In this document: positions 45,440 to 56,291 of the stretch, one piece after another | Numbering within the stretch: the stretch's first letter is position 1 | Layout: the number at the start of each line of letters is the position of its first letter | Assembly: GCA_036346225.1 (NCBI GenBank) | Contig: JARFIW010000668.1 | Span: 1,447,001 to 1,511,000 of the forward strand | DNA: 64,000 bases | Reading direction: 5' to 3' | DNA from: Platerodrilus igneus | Taxonomy: Eukaryota; Arthropoda; Insecta; Coleoptera; Lycidae | The notes under the pieces: model-generated | Seen by the model: only the letters and a program-made list of their open reading frames with translations | Database searches by the model: none | What the model was told of the DNA's origin: nothing | Translations under genes and position numbers: made by a program

Positions 45440-47258
45440 TGCTATGAACTACTGGAATTATCGTTTTCCGACGTTGGGCTGTCTTATTAATATTGCTATA
45501 AATTCCCTCCAGAAACTTAACTGGATTTTATCTTGAACCAACCTTGTCTACCAATAACAAAATTTGATACGTTACCGCCTTACTCGTTATCAATTTCGTA
45601 TTCAACTTATAGCTCCTCCTTGAACTGTTTTAATTATCAAATTACTCCCATTAACTTTATCTTATGACCTCGACTAGCATTTATTTGGAATTATAAAATT
45701 CAGTTAATTCGATTCTATATGAAACAAATATTATGTACAGTTTTTGTAAATTATTTGAAATACACTTTTCAATTAATTAATGTTGTAAATCTCATTTATC
45801 AAAATCATATACTTTTTTAATCAAAACCAAAAGTCACCAAAAAAAACCTATTATTTTTATAAAAGAAGTGTGGAACGTTCAAAACCTCTTATCATATCAC
45901 GCACTTTACGCGTATTGAAGTCCTCTTTTTGCTGACTTTTTCACATTCATTTATATTAAGCAAATTCAATATTCAAATTAAAAAAATTGAAAAATAATGT
46001 CTTATAACTAAAAATCTATCCTGGTCTATTTTCTTCGCATTTTCCTTCTAGCAATTGACGCTTCAGCTAATATTTCTCATGCATTAAGCCATCCATTTAA
46101 ATAAAAATTATTTTTCCTCAATTCAGGATTATTTCATGCCCATTCGAAATATTGTTTATCCACACGCTTGAACCATTGCATTTAAATTGTTGCCATCACC
46201 TTCTGGACTACCATTATTAACTTATACCCCAATTTATTGTCATCTCATTCAGACTTATTACTCCTTATCAATCTCCCAAAATTAGAATACCATCTATTCT
46301 CAGAATATTGTATTATTATCCTCCACAGACTCAGAACTTGTATTTTTCTCCCCGGCTTTAGAAGCCCTATTATTAATATGTTTTAGTTTAAAATAAAATT
46401 TTCCAAAATCTACTTACGTTTAATCGCCAATCGTAATTTTTATCTTAGCACTTATACAATTTTCACTTTAAATTATTATTACGTATCACTTTATTTCATA
46501 GTGGCGCATCTCGGCCTTTATTGAGTTCAAAACTGACTTTGTTATCACTGTACCTGCTAATATATCATTGAGCACCCACTCTGTCAGTGGGTATGGTCTA
46601 CAAACTCGTCGCTCATTTTAATCAATTTTCTGATGTTATTTTCTATACTTTACAATAATTGTGACCTCTTCGCAGCTGTCTTCGTTATCAAACATGCGGT
46701 GTTTTGATGAATCTAATTGCTTTTCCATAAACAACTGATGCAATTCGACTTTTAATTTTCATATCTGCATGTTATTTACGCAATTTTTAATCTTCTTCCT
46801 TATCATAAATGGTTAACTATTTGTACGCATTTATATGCTTCCTGAAGCTCTATTTCTTATCTCCGTATTCACCTAATTGTTTGGAACTCTTTTGAATGCG
46901 TGTCTAATTACACTTTATTATGTTTACTTATAAATACGCGTGCTTCCACTGAAAAGTATCATTACTTGCATTGCCTAAATTAACTACAACTCTATCTACA
47001 GGGTATTAAATATTTACTATTTACTTAATGCATGTGTTCCTGGTTTCTACGCTAATTATGCGTCTTCCTGTGTGTATTTGCGTCGCTTAAAACTATTTAT
47101 ACTTTATATGCAGGGTGTTGACTGCTTACTATTTACAAACTATCTCCATTTCTCAATTCTTTTACTAAATAAATGCAGTTTTCTGCTTCCTATGATGATT
47201 TCTCATTTCTAAACGACCTTTACTATAAAATACACCCTTAAACCACCCCTTATCACAG

Positions 47259-47260
<2 letters not shown>
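45440..47260 (-). mobile_element. Family 2 LTR, copy D-prime, with PBS and second end
   Basis: Read on the minus strand it starts tgctgtgataaggggtgg after (TA)n and resembles B-prime and C-prime. The LTR end tttatagca is at 45494, followed by a degenerate PBS (gacagcccaacgtcgg). A second end-like gttcatagca is at 45440, and then a short TA run. No coding content. The 54-bp distance between the two ends is shorter than in B, C and E. Confidence 0.6.

Positions 47261-47296
<36 letters not shown>
47261..47296. repeat. (TA)n tract
   Basis: Flanked by cacagca on the left and tgctgtg on the right, so that the whole junction is a perfect palindrome around the TA run. Confidence 0.95.
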
Positions 47297-47298
<2 letters not shown>

Positions 47299-49337
47299 CT
47301 GTGTACCCTATAAATAATCGTGCCCCTACAAATTATCAATTTTAAAATAAATCGAAAATTGCACATAATTGAAAAATTTTTCAAACAAATAATTTCTTAC
47401 CCAGATTCCTGCTTCATCACTTTATTACTTTAACCGCTCCCTGGCTAGCTCAGTTGGGCCTCCTCTTGGATACCTAGATTCACTATCATACTCTTTATCG
47501 TTCACGCACACTCTCAATAAAACCACAAAATAATACAACAATCATACAATATTTATTTACCACTATTTACAAATAAAAGTTCAAGATTATTTACATTTAG
47601 GTGGTCAAGTTCCACTTCACTAAATTCTATTTTTGTAAAGTCCAGTATTTCATCTTGACATCAAACACATTGAATGGAACAGGAGTAAATGGGCCCTGAA
47701 TAATACCTTATTTTTCGTTCTTTATTTATAATTAATTTTAATTAGGACACTCTGGAGTATGGTGAGCTTATGATAACCCAGTTTTTTTATGGTTAGTGTA
47801 TGCTTTTTACTTAGCATACGCTTACTGCAAACAAAAAACCCATGTACTTGTAACAATAAAAATTTAAATTCCGGATGGATCGTTAATAAGCTTTATATAC
47901 ACCTTTAGATTTATATTTAAATACCATAATAAAAGTTAGTTATGCGTATTATTTTTAATACGCAAAATAATGCAAAATACCTTCATAGTTCACTCTCACA
48001 CATCACAAGAATTTTCATAGTTTATCAAAAACAACAAATTCTAAAGCGTTACCTGGAATTTCCTGAAGATCCCTACCCCGTTGACAATGCCGTTAATTTG
48101 TTTCGCTCTGCTCTGCTCGCCGCCTCCAGCTATTTGTAGATGAACACCCTCTATGTTGTGCTGCATGCTATTCATACACGATACATCCAAATCCAAATCC
48201 ACGTATATTACACTTCTTTTATAGTTGCTTAATTTAATTTACGTTTCATTACTTCACTTCACGAACTTGTTAAATTATATGTTGTACCTCAATGAAATTT
48301 AGACTCGACACTATCCGCGTATTAAATTATGAGGCCAACACTGTAAATTTCTGTACGTAGTCTGAAGCGATGAAAATACCAAGCGAAATTAAAAGAGAGC
48401 GATGCTAATTCTTTTAGAGTATTTATATAATTCCAATGCAACCTCTCCGACACTCTTCACGCGAAATCCTTCATTTAAAATAATACTTCTTAAAATTTTG
48501 GTTCAACCGTTTTCGAAATCTTCGAAATTTAACTCGTCGTTATTATATTTTCCGAAAAGTCCGCATTCAAATTTTTCCGTGTTTGTCTGTTATACTACTA
48601 ACTACATAGAGCAATAAGATATTCAATGATGTCTTGAAACTCCGCTTGTATTAACGCTATTCCTCTCTTATGCATATTCTATGTTTCCTTCTAACCTTGT
48701 TTGAGTGGTAGAAATCGATATTAATGTCCGCGTTTCAAACTAATCCATGTGAACTGAATACGTGCGTTTTGAAATGAACTGCTATTATGTCTGTCTCATT
48801 CCGACGTATTTCATTGATCGTCTATCCCTTCTGCGCTTTAAGGAAACTTTTAGTTAACATTTACGCAAACCGCCCAACCGTTTACCCGATACACTTTGAA
48901 TACTGTCTTTTATCTACACAAATAAGGGGAACCTGACATTTCCAAAACCTGCAGGTGTTCAATTAACAAACGTTTTAACACAACATTTCTAGGAGGTTGC
49001 GTTTCAAAGTATTTTATATTCAACGGCTGTTCGATTGTTAGCAAGGCGTTTCATCTTGGTATTATCGATTTTTCAAGCTCTTATGCGTATTAAACGTAAT
49101 AACCCTTTCAACTAAACTCAATTAAATTAATTAATAATTTGCATTGGCTTCTACAATTTATTTCCTTTACGAACCTAACTAAATTTTAATCACTACTTGC
49201 AAAATTATGGTAATACTTGTTACTTTAAATTCATTAAATGAAATAAATTTCGCACGTAAACTCTGGTTGCTTCTTCTATATAGGGTGTAAGAAATTGCCT
49301 TGTTTATACGTAAATTTAGCCCTTTAAAACCACTACA
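47297..49337 (-). mobile_element. Family 2 LTR, copy D
   Basis: About 2.04 kb on the minus strand, starting tgtagtggttttaaagggc (49337) and ending gggtacacagca (47297). It aligns with copies A and E: shared acaccctatatag-like block, donor-like aattccaggtaacgc near 48045, and polyadenylation-type aataaa words. Near its end, on the opposite strand, ctggctagctcagttggg (47441-47458) looks like the 5' part of a tRNA-Lys gene with its A box. A degenerate gtaggggcacga piece of a PBS module lies near the end. Confidence 0.65.
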
Positions 49338-49363
49338 ATATATATATATATATATATATATAC
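49338..49363. repeat. (TA)n tract
   Basis: TA run at the start of LTR copy D. Confidence 0.95.
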
Positions 49364-49408
49364 AAATATTTGAGGTAGTTAATTACACAAGGAAAAAAAA
49401 CGCTGTTC

Positions 49409-49661
49409 ACACACGCACACGCACACGCACACGAGCACGCATACGCACACTCACACGCACACGCACACGCACACGCACACGCACACGCACACGCACACCC
49501 ACACGCAGACGCACACACACCCACACCCACGCACGCGCACACGCACGCACCCACGCACACACAAACGCACGCACGCACGCACGTACGCACGCACGAACGC
49601 ACAAACGGACGCACGGACGCACGCGCACGCACGCACATACACACACATATATATATATATA
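49409..49661 (+). repeat. CACACG minisatellite ending in (TA)n
   Basis: About 240 bp of cacacg and cgcacg units, then a short (ta)n run. It resembles the array at 8190-8391 in composition and in lying next to an LTR start. The frames across it (Thr/Arg, Cys/Val or Ala/Cys repeats) are artefacts. Confidence 0.9.
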
Positions 49662-49669
49662 CATATAAT

Positions 49670-50126
49670 AAACAAAACAGTATATACGATGTATAGATAA
49701 ACGCCCACTTTACGAAGAACCGAAAGAGGGTTTTAACTATACAAAGCAAGCTCGTATTGAAACAAAATTTGAGTAAGAAGGGCGTTGAAGCCCTATTACT
49801 TTTTTTTATATTAATTGGATATTATATGGTGTAAATATTGATCTCGACATGTACTGTTAAAGGCGTGTATTAAAGGGATGTATATAATTTGTAAATGAGA
49901 TGATGGAGAGAAAGAAAAGATTAATTTTGTTTTGTGTTGTATATTTAATTTATTTGGAGAAATAAATGTTGTCTATTTCCTGTAGCAGAATTTTTGGAGT
50001 AGATAGTTTATTTTCAGAAAAGTGAGCATAAAGCCGTAGCACATTTTATAAGCAAAGGTCCCAGAACGTGGAGCATCGAAGGACGTAGTACTAATGGCGA
50101 CCAAGTAGTAGGGCTCTTCGCCGCAG

Positions 50127-50128
<2 letters not shown>
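49670..50128. other. AT-rich sequence, no feature recognised
   Basis: No coding region or repeat match; ends at the next (TA)n. Confidence 0.45.
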
Positions 50129-50165
<37 letters not shown>

Positions 50166-50172
50166 TATATAT
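50129..50172. repeat. (TA)n tract, interrupted once
   Basis: TA run with one gc interruption before LTR copy E. Confidence 0.95.
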
Positions 50173-52223
50173 TGTAGTGGATTTAAAGGGTTAAATTTGG
50201 GGTCAACAAAGCAATTTCCTAACACCCTGTATAGAGAAAGGAACCATTTATATACGCGCAAAATTAATTTCATTTATTTAATTTAAATTACGTATTGACG
50301 TAATTTTATAATTAGGGATTAGGAGGTAATAGATTCATAAAGAAAATCAATTGTATAAGCTAATAGAAATTATTAATTAATTTAATTTATTTTAATTTAA
50401 GGGCTTATAACGTCAGAGAATGCATAAGAGCATGCAAAATCAATAATACCAAGGCGAAGAGCTTTGCTTAACAGACAGACGTCGGTCATATAGAATACCA
50501 TGAACGTAAACTCCTAGAAATGTTATTTTAAACGATCATTAATTAGGCACAACTGCACGTTGAAAAGGTCACCTTCCGGTTATTTCTGTAGATAACAGAG
50601 CAAGCTTCAAGGAAATATTGTGTAACCGTCGGTGGGTTTTGTAATAAACACAAACAAGAGCTTCTTAACGAGCAGAAAGGATGCACAATTAATAATATGT
50701 TACAGAATGAGAGGGGCATAGAAGCATGCATTTAGTAGGCATATATTCAATCCACGTGGGGTAGACATAAGACGCGGGCAGCTATATCGATTTTCTACCA
50801 CTCAAGCAAGGTTAGAACGTGGCATTCAATATGCATAAGACAGGAATAGAAATAATACAGGCGGGGTTATAAGACGTCACTGAAATGTATGATTTGTCAA
50901 AATAGGTAGTTTTGGAACAGAGGAACATGTGATAGTCTTGTTGTTTGTAGCGGGTTGACGAGCAATATTTCTAGAAGTTTAAAACGGTTACACCAAAATT
51001 TGCGGAAATGTTATTTTGCAATTAGGTAGTTCGAGAAAAGTGTGGCCGAGAGGGGCCTGGCTTATGATATAAATAAGCTAGGGAAATTAATAGCTCTCTT
51101 TTTTATTTTGCATCGCTTACGACGTACAAAAATCTACTGACGAGGTTTGTAAGTATAATAAAAATTTGTAAATTCAATAGTACAATATTGGATTGTTGTG
51201 GCCTTATCGTTAGAAACGCTAATTGTGTTCAGTTTATTTAAATGTAACTAAGGTCCAAAGAATACTTTAACAAGCTCGTAAATTAATAAAGCGATAAATA
51301 ACAAGTGTAATATACATGGGTTTGGATATTGAAATTGATATTGGATGGGTAGCATGAAGAGCAGCTTAGATGGTGGTCATCTTTAACATCTAGTGGAGAC
51401 GCACGCAGAACCACTAGGCCGAGGGGTTCAGGAACATAATACATCATCAACGGAGATGGAATCTTCAAGTTTTTCCAGGTAACGCATTAGAATTTGCTGC
51501 TTTTATAAACTGTTGAAAATTTTGTGATGTGTGAGAGTGAACTTTAATGGTATTTTTCGTTATTTTACGTATTGAAAAGGATACGTATAACTGACTATTA
51601 ATATGGTATTCTGAATATAAAACAAAAGGTGTACGTAAAGCTTATTTGAATTGCTTGATGAATTTAAATTTAATTGTTAAAAGTACATGGTTTTTTTTTT
51701 GAAGTTTGTAGTAATAGTATCTCAAATGGAAAGCATACATTGATAAACTGCCCATTTACTCGTGTTGCATTAAATGTGTTAGAAATTTTCATTTTAAAAA
51801 CTTGGACGTTACAAAGATAGCATGTATTGAGGTGTAACTTGAGCACAGAACTGTAAATAACTTTGAATTATTATTTGTAAATAGTGGTTAATAAATATTG
51901 TATGATTGTTGTATTATTTTGTGATTTTATTGTATGGTGTGTGAACGGTAAAGAGAATGAGAGTAAATTTAGGTATACGAGAAGAAGTCCAGCTGAGCTA
52001 GCCAGGGAAGCTGCTGAAGAAAATAATTCGATGAAGCAGAATATGGGTAAGAGAGTTTTGTAAAATTTTTATATGTTTGAAAATTAATTTCTTTTTGAAA
52101 ACTGGTGAGGTCCGGACCGATTAAGAGGGTTCCACGGCAATTTATGACGGCCCAACGTTGGGGCTCGAATGTGATCTGTAGAAAGTACCAGTTCCTGTGA
52201 CCAAAGGGCTCATTCCACGGCAA
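50173..52223 (+). mobile_element. Family 2 LTR, copy E, with PBS and second end
   Basis: Starts tgtagtggatttaaaggg and has its first LTR end ggttccacggca at 52140. It is followed by a PBS-like tgacggcccaacgttggggc (52145-52164) that continues with tcgaa, matching the tRNA-Lys complement beyond the usual 18 bases. The second end ttccacggca is at 52223, followed by a short TA run. TATA-like gatataaataag lies near 51079 and donor-like ttccaggtaacg near 51475. The distance between the two ends (83 bp) is almost that in copy B (82 bp). Confidence 0.7.
52145..52169 (+). promoter_or_regulatory. tRNA-Lys1,2-type primer-binding site in copy E
   Basis: Best preserved PBS of family 2. Apart from small changes it follows TGGCGCCCAACGTGGGGC and then the T-arm complement of tRNA-Lys. 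Confidence 0.7.
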
Positions 52224-52254
52224 TATATATATTCTTATAATAAAAAATATAAAT

Positions 52255-52480
52255 AACAAGTAATTGATCACCAACTAAGTAGTTAAATTCTTGTGTTTTC
52301 TACCAAGCTTTCGATCTATTTTAAATCATCCTTGGGGTAAAAAGTCTGAGTTAAGTTACTGGGTTAAGATTGACTAAAAACATTGAAAGTACTATAGACG
52401 AACATATACACACAAAATTTTTTAAAAAATTGAATACACGCAGTAACAACTAAACAAGTCACACAATCTGCATTCGCTTA
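52255..52480 (-). repeat. Penelope-type terminal sequence, copy P1 (degenerate)
   Basis: On the minus strand it resembles P2 and P3 at 52.5-53.0 kb, sharing tagatcgaaagc and actttcaatg blocks. The hammerhead-like core is eroded. Confidence 0.5.
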
Positions 52481-52519
52481 TAATTAATAAATTACAATTA
52501 GCTATAAACTCAGATGTAT

Positions 52520-52999
52520 CTTGATATAAAAGTAGATTGTGACTTGTTTTTGTAATTAATATGTTTATCTACAGTACTTTCAATGTATTTATTCAATCTA
52601 ATTCAATACTTTAACTCGTACACATCTGATGAAGATTTTAAACAGATCGAAAGCGTGATAAATAAAACAGTTTTATTACTAACGGATAACCAATTACCTC
52701 TTAAGTATTATATATATAATTATATAATAATAATTATATATTATACCTCTTAAGTATTATATATATAATTATATATATATAATACTTAAGAGGTAATTGG
52801 TTATCCGTTAAGTAATAAAACTGTTTTGTATTTTATCACGCTTTCGATCTGTTTAAAATCTTCATCAAAGTATGTGTACGAGTTAAAGTACTTGAATTAG
52901 ATTGAATAAATACATTGAAAGTACTGTAGATAAACATATACATACAAAAATTTTTTACAAATTGAATACAAGTACTAACACCTAAACAAGTCACAATCT

Positions 53000-53003
<4 letters not shown>
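52520..53003. repeat. Long palindrome of two Penelope-type termini (P2 and P3)
   Basis: P2 (about 52530-52710, plus strand) and P3 (about 52760-53003, minus strand) are near-perfect reverse complements of each other over roughly 200 bp. They are separated by a TA-rich centre that repeats tacctcttaagtatt. Each contains the hairpin gattt, loop, agatc followed by gaaagcg. A (TA)n tract follows at 53004-53044. Confidence 0.8.
52626..52652 (+). ncRNA. Hammerhead-like core in P2
   Basis: CTGATGA at 52626-52632, one extra A, stem II GATTT (52634-52638) with AGATC (52644-52648) including one G-T pair, loop TAAAC, then GAAA at 52649-52652. The conserved core is therefore complete except for the extra A. 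I could not define stems I and III, so activity is uncertain. Confidence 0.5.

Positions 53004-53044
<41 letters not shown>
53004..53044. repeat. (TA)n tract
   Basis: TA run beside P3. Confidence 0.95.
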
Positions 53045-53047
<3 letters not shown>

Positions 53048-53667
53048 TGGGTATTTTTTTAAAAATCGTATCTCGTTCTCTATTACCACTAGTATAGTAT
53101 CATATTTCAATTGCTATATTTTTTTTTCTTGGTTACCAATTAATGAAAGTCGCAAACAAAAGTAATACCTTTATATGATTATTGTTTGCTTTACTTTATC
53201 AAATTATTGAACATAAAAATATCTTAGATTATTAAAAACTCACCATATTGCTTTCTTCTTCTTCTTCGTTACAATAATCAGGCAATTTTCTACAGAGTTG
53301 ATCGATTTTCAAGAAGCTCATTTTCTTTGGGGCACTATTGATCACTGTGGTCGCTTGCATGACGGTCAAAGGAGAATAAAATAGTGCGTGGTAATTACAA
53401 AACCACAATAACAAGGGATACATTGTAGAGTATCGCAATTTCTAACGGGAGATACACGTGCGAACCAATATGATTATCTTATACGATAGTAATTAATTTG
53501 CGTTAGTTTTCATGACAAATCAATAATACACGCCTTGCATTGAATAATACATTGATAAAAATGAGACCCTCAGATTCGGGATTAGACTGGATAAAAAATT
53601 GGGCGTAGGGAAAATTATAGGACCAGTCAACTTTGCCATCCAAACATGTCAAACACGTTGTATTTAA

Positions 53668-53669
<2 letters not shown>
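53045..53669. other. AT-rich sequence, no feature recognised
   Basis: No supported feature. A short ttcttcttcttc run lies near 53255. Confidence 0.45.

Positions 53670-53716
<47 letters not shown>
53670..53716. repeat. (TA)n tract
   Basis: Uninterrupted TA run of about 47 bp. Confidence 0.95.
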
Positions 53717-53719
<3 letters not shown>

Positions 53720-53822
53720 AAGAACTCTTTAACTCTACGTACTATTTTAAATTAAATACTCAATTCAGTCACTAGGTGACCGTCATCAGTAACAACACCT
53801 TTGTTGGTATCCGAACTAGTTT
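53717..53822 (-). repeat. Penelope-type terminus with hammerhead-like hairpin
   Basis: On the minus strand CTGATGA (53783-53789) is followed by a perfect GTCAC/GTGAC stem with loop CTA, then TGAAT in place of CGAAA, and the sequence runs into (TA)n. The layout matches the 3' end of the Penelope-like element at 27.5 kb, but the sequence is a different subfamily. Confidence 0.5.
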
Positions 53823-53835
53823 TTAGCTATTTGGC

Positions 53836-55345
53836 TTGGTACAAACTAAGATGGAAATAGGAAAGTCAGACAAAGCATATATACTAATTAGAATGAATTT
53901 TGGGGATATAAAACCGTATGGCAACAATATAAGGGGCGCAGGAAAAGACATCATTATAGAAAATGTAGAGGAAGTGGTTAGATGGCAAAAATATATAGGG
54001 AATTTCAATGCAGGGGAGGAATTAACAGCATTAGAACAGGAATCAGACATTGAATACGATGACTTGGGATATCCTATACTTAAAGATGAGTTTGAATTAG
54101 CATTAAAAGATCTGAAAAGTGGTACGGCATCGGGTATAGATAAAGTGCAAGCAAATACTCTTAAAGCTGCTAGACAAGCAGTAACAGAACGTCTCTTTCA
54201 ACCTGCAAGTTATATGCCCAAAGATTCCAAACGTAACATCATAGTCACTATACCAAAAAAGAGAAGCACAGAAAATTTTCAAACAATACGTTTCACAACA
54301 CACATGTCAAAAATATTAACAAGAATTGTACAAAGGCGGATGGAAAAACGGGCTGAAGAAGTACTAGGAGAAGATCAATTTGGGTTTAGGTGAAACAGGG
54401 GAACACGGGAGACTGTTTTACCTCTGAGAGAGATAATGGAAAAAACAATAGAGAAAAGAGAAATAGTGTATATAGGGTTTGTAGATTTGGAATAAAAAAT
54501 GTTCGAAATAATCAAAAAGAATGAAATAAGTTTTAGGAATATACGAAAGTACCTACATAGCTTATACAAAGAGCAAACAGCGATATACGAATTAGATCAG
54601 GAACGTACAGAAGTAGATATTAGGAAAGAGGTGACGCAGGGATGTGCCCTATCCCGTTAATTTTTAACTTGTACATCGTAGAGGCAATGAATACTGTCAA
54701 ATGCAGTAAAACATTTGGAATTAATATTGGTATGCTTAAATTTACGGATGAAATAGTGGTATTAGCATCTAGCAAGGAAAAGTTCGAAGCTGCTTTTAAT
54801 GAAATGGACACAGTCCTAACAGCGAGATATGTTATGAAAGTTAACAAAAATAAAACTAAAGTATAAGTATGCTAAGAAGGGGAAAATAAATCAAAAACTA
54901 AAATACAAATAAAAAACCAAAATTTACAAGAAGTTAAGAATTTCTGCTACCTAGGAAGCAAAATAACGCAAAATGGAAAACCGCAAAAGAATAAAGCAAA
55001 AATTAGCACAAGGTCGAAGACAAACAAAGACAACAATCATAGAACCAAGGAAAAGATTGGTAAAAGCATATGTGTGGAGCACAGCACTGTACGACTGTGA
55101 AACATGGGCAGTAGGAAAATCGGACAGGAAAAAGATAGAAACCTTTGAAATGTGGTGCTACAAACGCATGATGAAGATATCATGGACAGACAAAGTTAAG
55201 AACAATTATGTTTTAGAATTGGTAGGGGAAGAAAGAAATATGTGGAAAACAGTAAAAAATGGGAGATATAGAATATGTCATATACTAAGGCGTGAGGGAA
55301 TAGTGCGGAATATACTAGAAGCAGAGATAGGAAAAGAGAGATAGA
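53836..55345 (+). pseudogene. LINE reverse transcriptase, broken
   Basis: The first 185 codons contain SGTASGIDKVQANTLKA, KRNIIVTIPKKRSTENFQTI and LGEDQFGFR, conserved at the start of LINE RT domains. A TGA at 54391-54393 is followed by GTRETVLPLREIMEKTIEKR and a motif-A-like YIGFVDLE with a stop. VTQGCALS and, in another frame, LIFNLYIVEAMNTV form the motif B region. Motif C reads FTDEIVVLA, with Glu in place of the second catalytic Asp of FADD. The C-terminal block STALYDCETWAVGKSDRKK and TFEMWCYKRMMKISWTDKVK (54973-55344) is in good condition. It belongs to the same family as the fragments at 21.4 and 43.7 kb. The 5' endonuclease domain is absent. Not functional. Confidence 0.85.
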
Positions 55346-55665
55346 GACAGACCTAGGTTAGACTATTGCACACAGATAATCAAAAATGTAGGATGCGGGA
55401 ATTTTAGAGAACTGAGTAGGCTAGCTCGGAATATAGATAAAATGCAGGTACGCGTCCAACCAGTTTCAAGACGGAAAACCTAATGACGAAAAAATACGTG
55501 CACTGAAATTTGATGATTATTATAAACAACTACAGGTCTTGGTTGTGAAATATTTTCAACTAATGTTGATTGTGCGAAAGGATATATTGTACAAACTATT
55601 AATTCGGCAAATGTTTAAATGCTGGAGAAGTTTGGCAGCCATAAACTGCTTACCACCCTTCAATA

Positions 55666-55977
55666 TGCTACATGTGATTTTCCAATGCTCCACCCGAAGG
55701 TACTACATTGGTCAGGAAGCGAATTTTTTTTTAACCTGGGAAATTTGGAATTTTGCCAATTCTTTGCTGTTCCCAGCAGTATCTTTAACGTGCGTAAGAA
55801 TACTCACATACGGAACCTCTCTTTACCTTTCATCCAAACGAGGACGTATTTTTATGAAAAATGCTCGCTTAACATTTTTCAAGCGGACTGTGTCGCGATT
55901 CGAACCTGGGACCTTGGACGTAGTAGTCACCGCATACCAACTACTTCACGGAGCGGCCTACCTTTCAAATACCGTTT
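55666..55977 (-). mobile_element. tRNA-related SINE, copy Y
   Basis: Minus-strand copy of the SINE at 59265. The B-box-like sequence is at 55898-55907 (ggttcgaatc on the minus strand), and the 3' end ggtggagcattggaaaatca is shared with the other copies. It abuts copy X head to tail. Confidence 0.7.
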
Positions 55978-56291
55978 ATTTATATTTCCAATGCTCTACC
56001 CGAAGGTACTACATTGGCCAGGAGACGAGTTTTTTGTTGCCTGAAAATTTAGAATTTTGCCGAACCCTTGCCGTACCACGCAAGGTAGGGATCTTTAACG
56101 TGCGTGACAACACTCACACACGGGACCTTCATTTAACCTCTCATCCGAACGAGGGCGTAATTTTTGTGAAAAATGCTCACCTGCCATTTTTCAAGAAGTC
56201 GGCCGTGTCGGGATTTGAACCCAGGACCTTGGGATCCGTAGTCTTATGCTTACTACATTGATTCACGGCGACGCCACCTTTCAAATACCAT
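55978..56291 (-). mobile_element. tRNA-related SINE, copy X
   Basis: Minus-strand copy, with B-box-like gggttcaaatcc at about 56210-56221 and the tRNA-like head gtcgccgtgaatcaatgtag. It is inserted in the LINE between the ttaccaccc and cggggaaataag blocks, which are contiguous in the copy at 22.0 kb. Confidence 0.7.

Noticed and set aside
47441..47475. A tRNA-Lys gene (ggctagctcagttgg)
   Set aside because: Only the A-box region is present; no B box, anticodon arm or acceptor partner follows.
55539..56261. 240-codon plus-strand frame and overlapping 141-codon frame
   Set aside because: They run antisense through the two SINE copies and the LINE tail; both repeats of the frame simply follow the repeated SINE.
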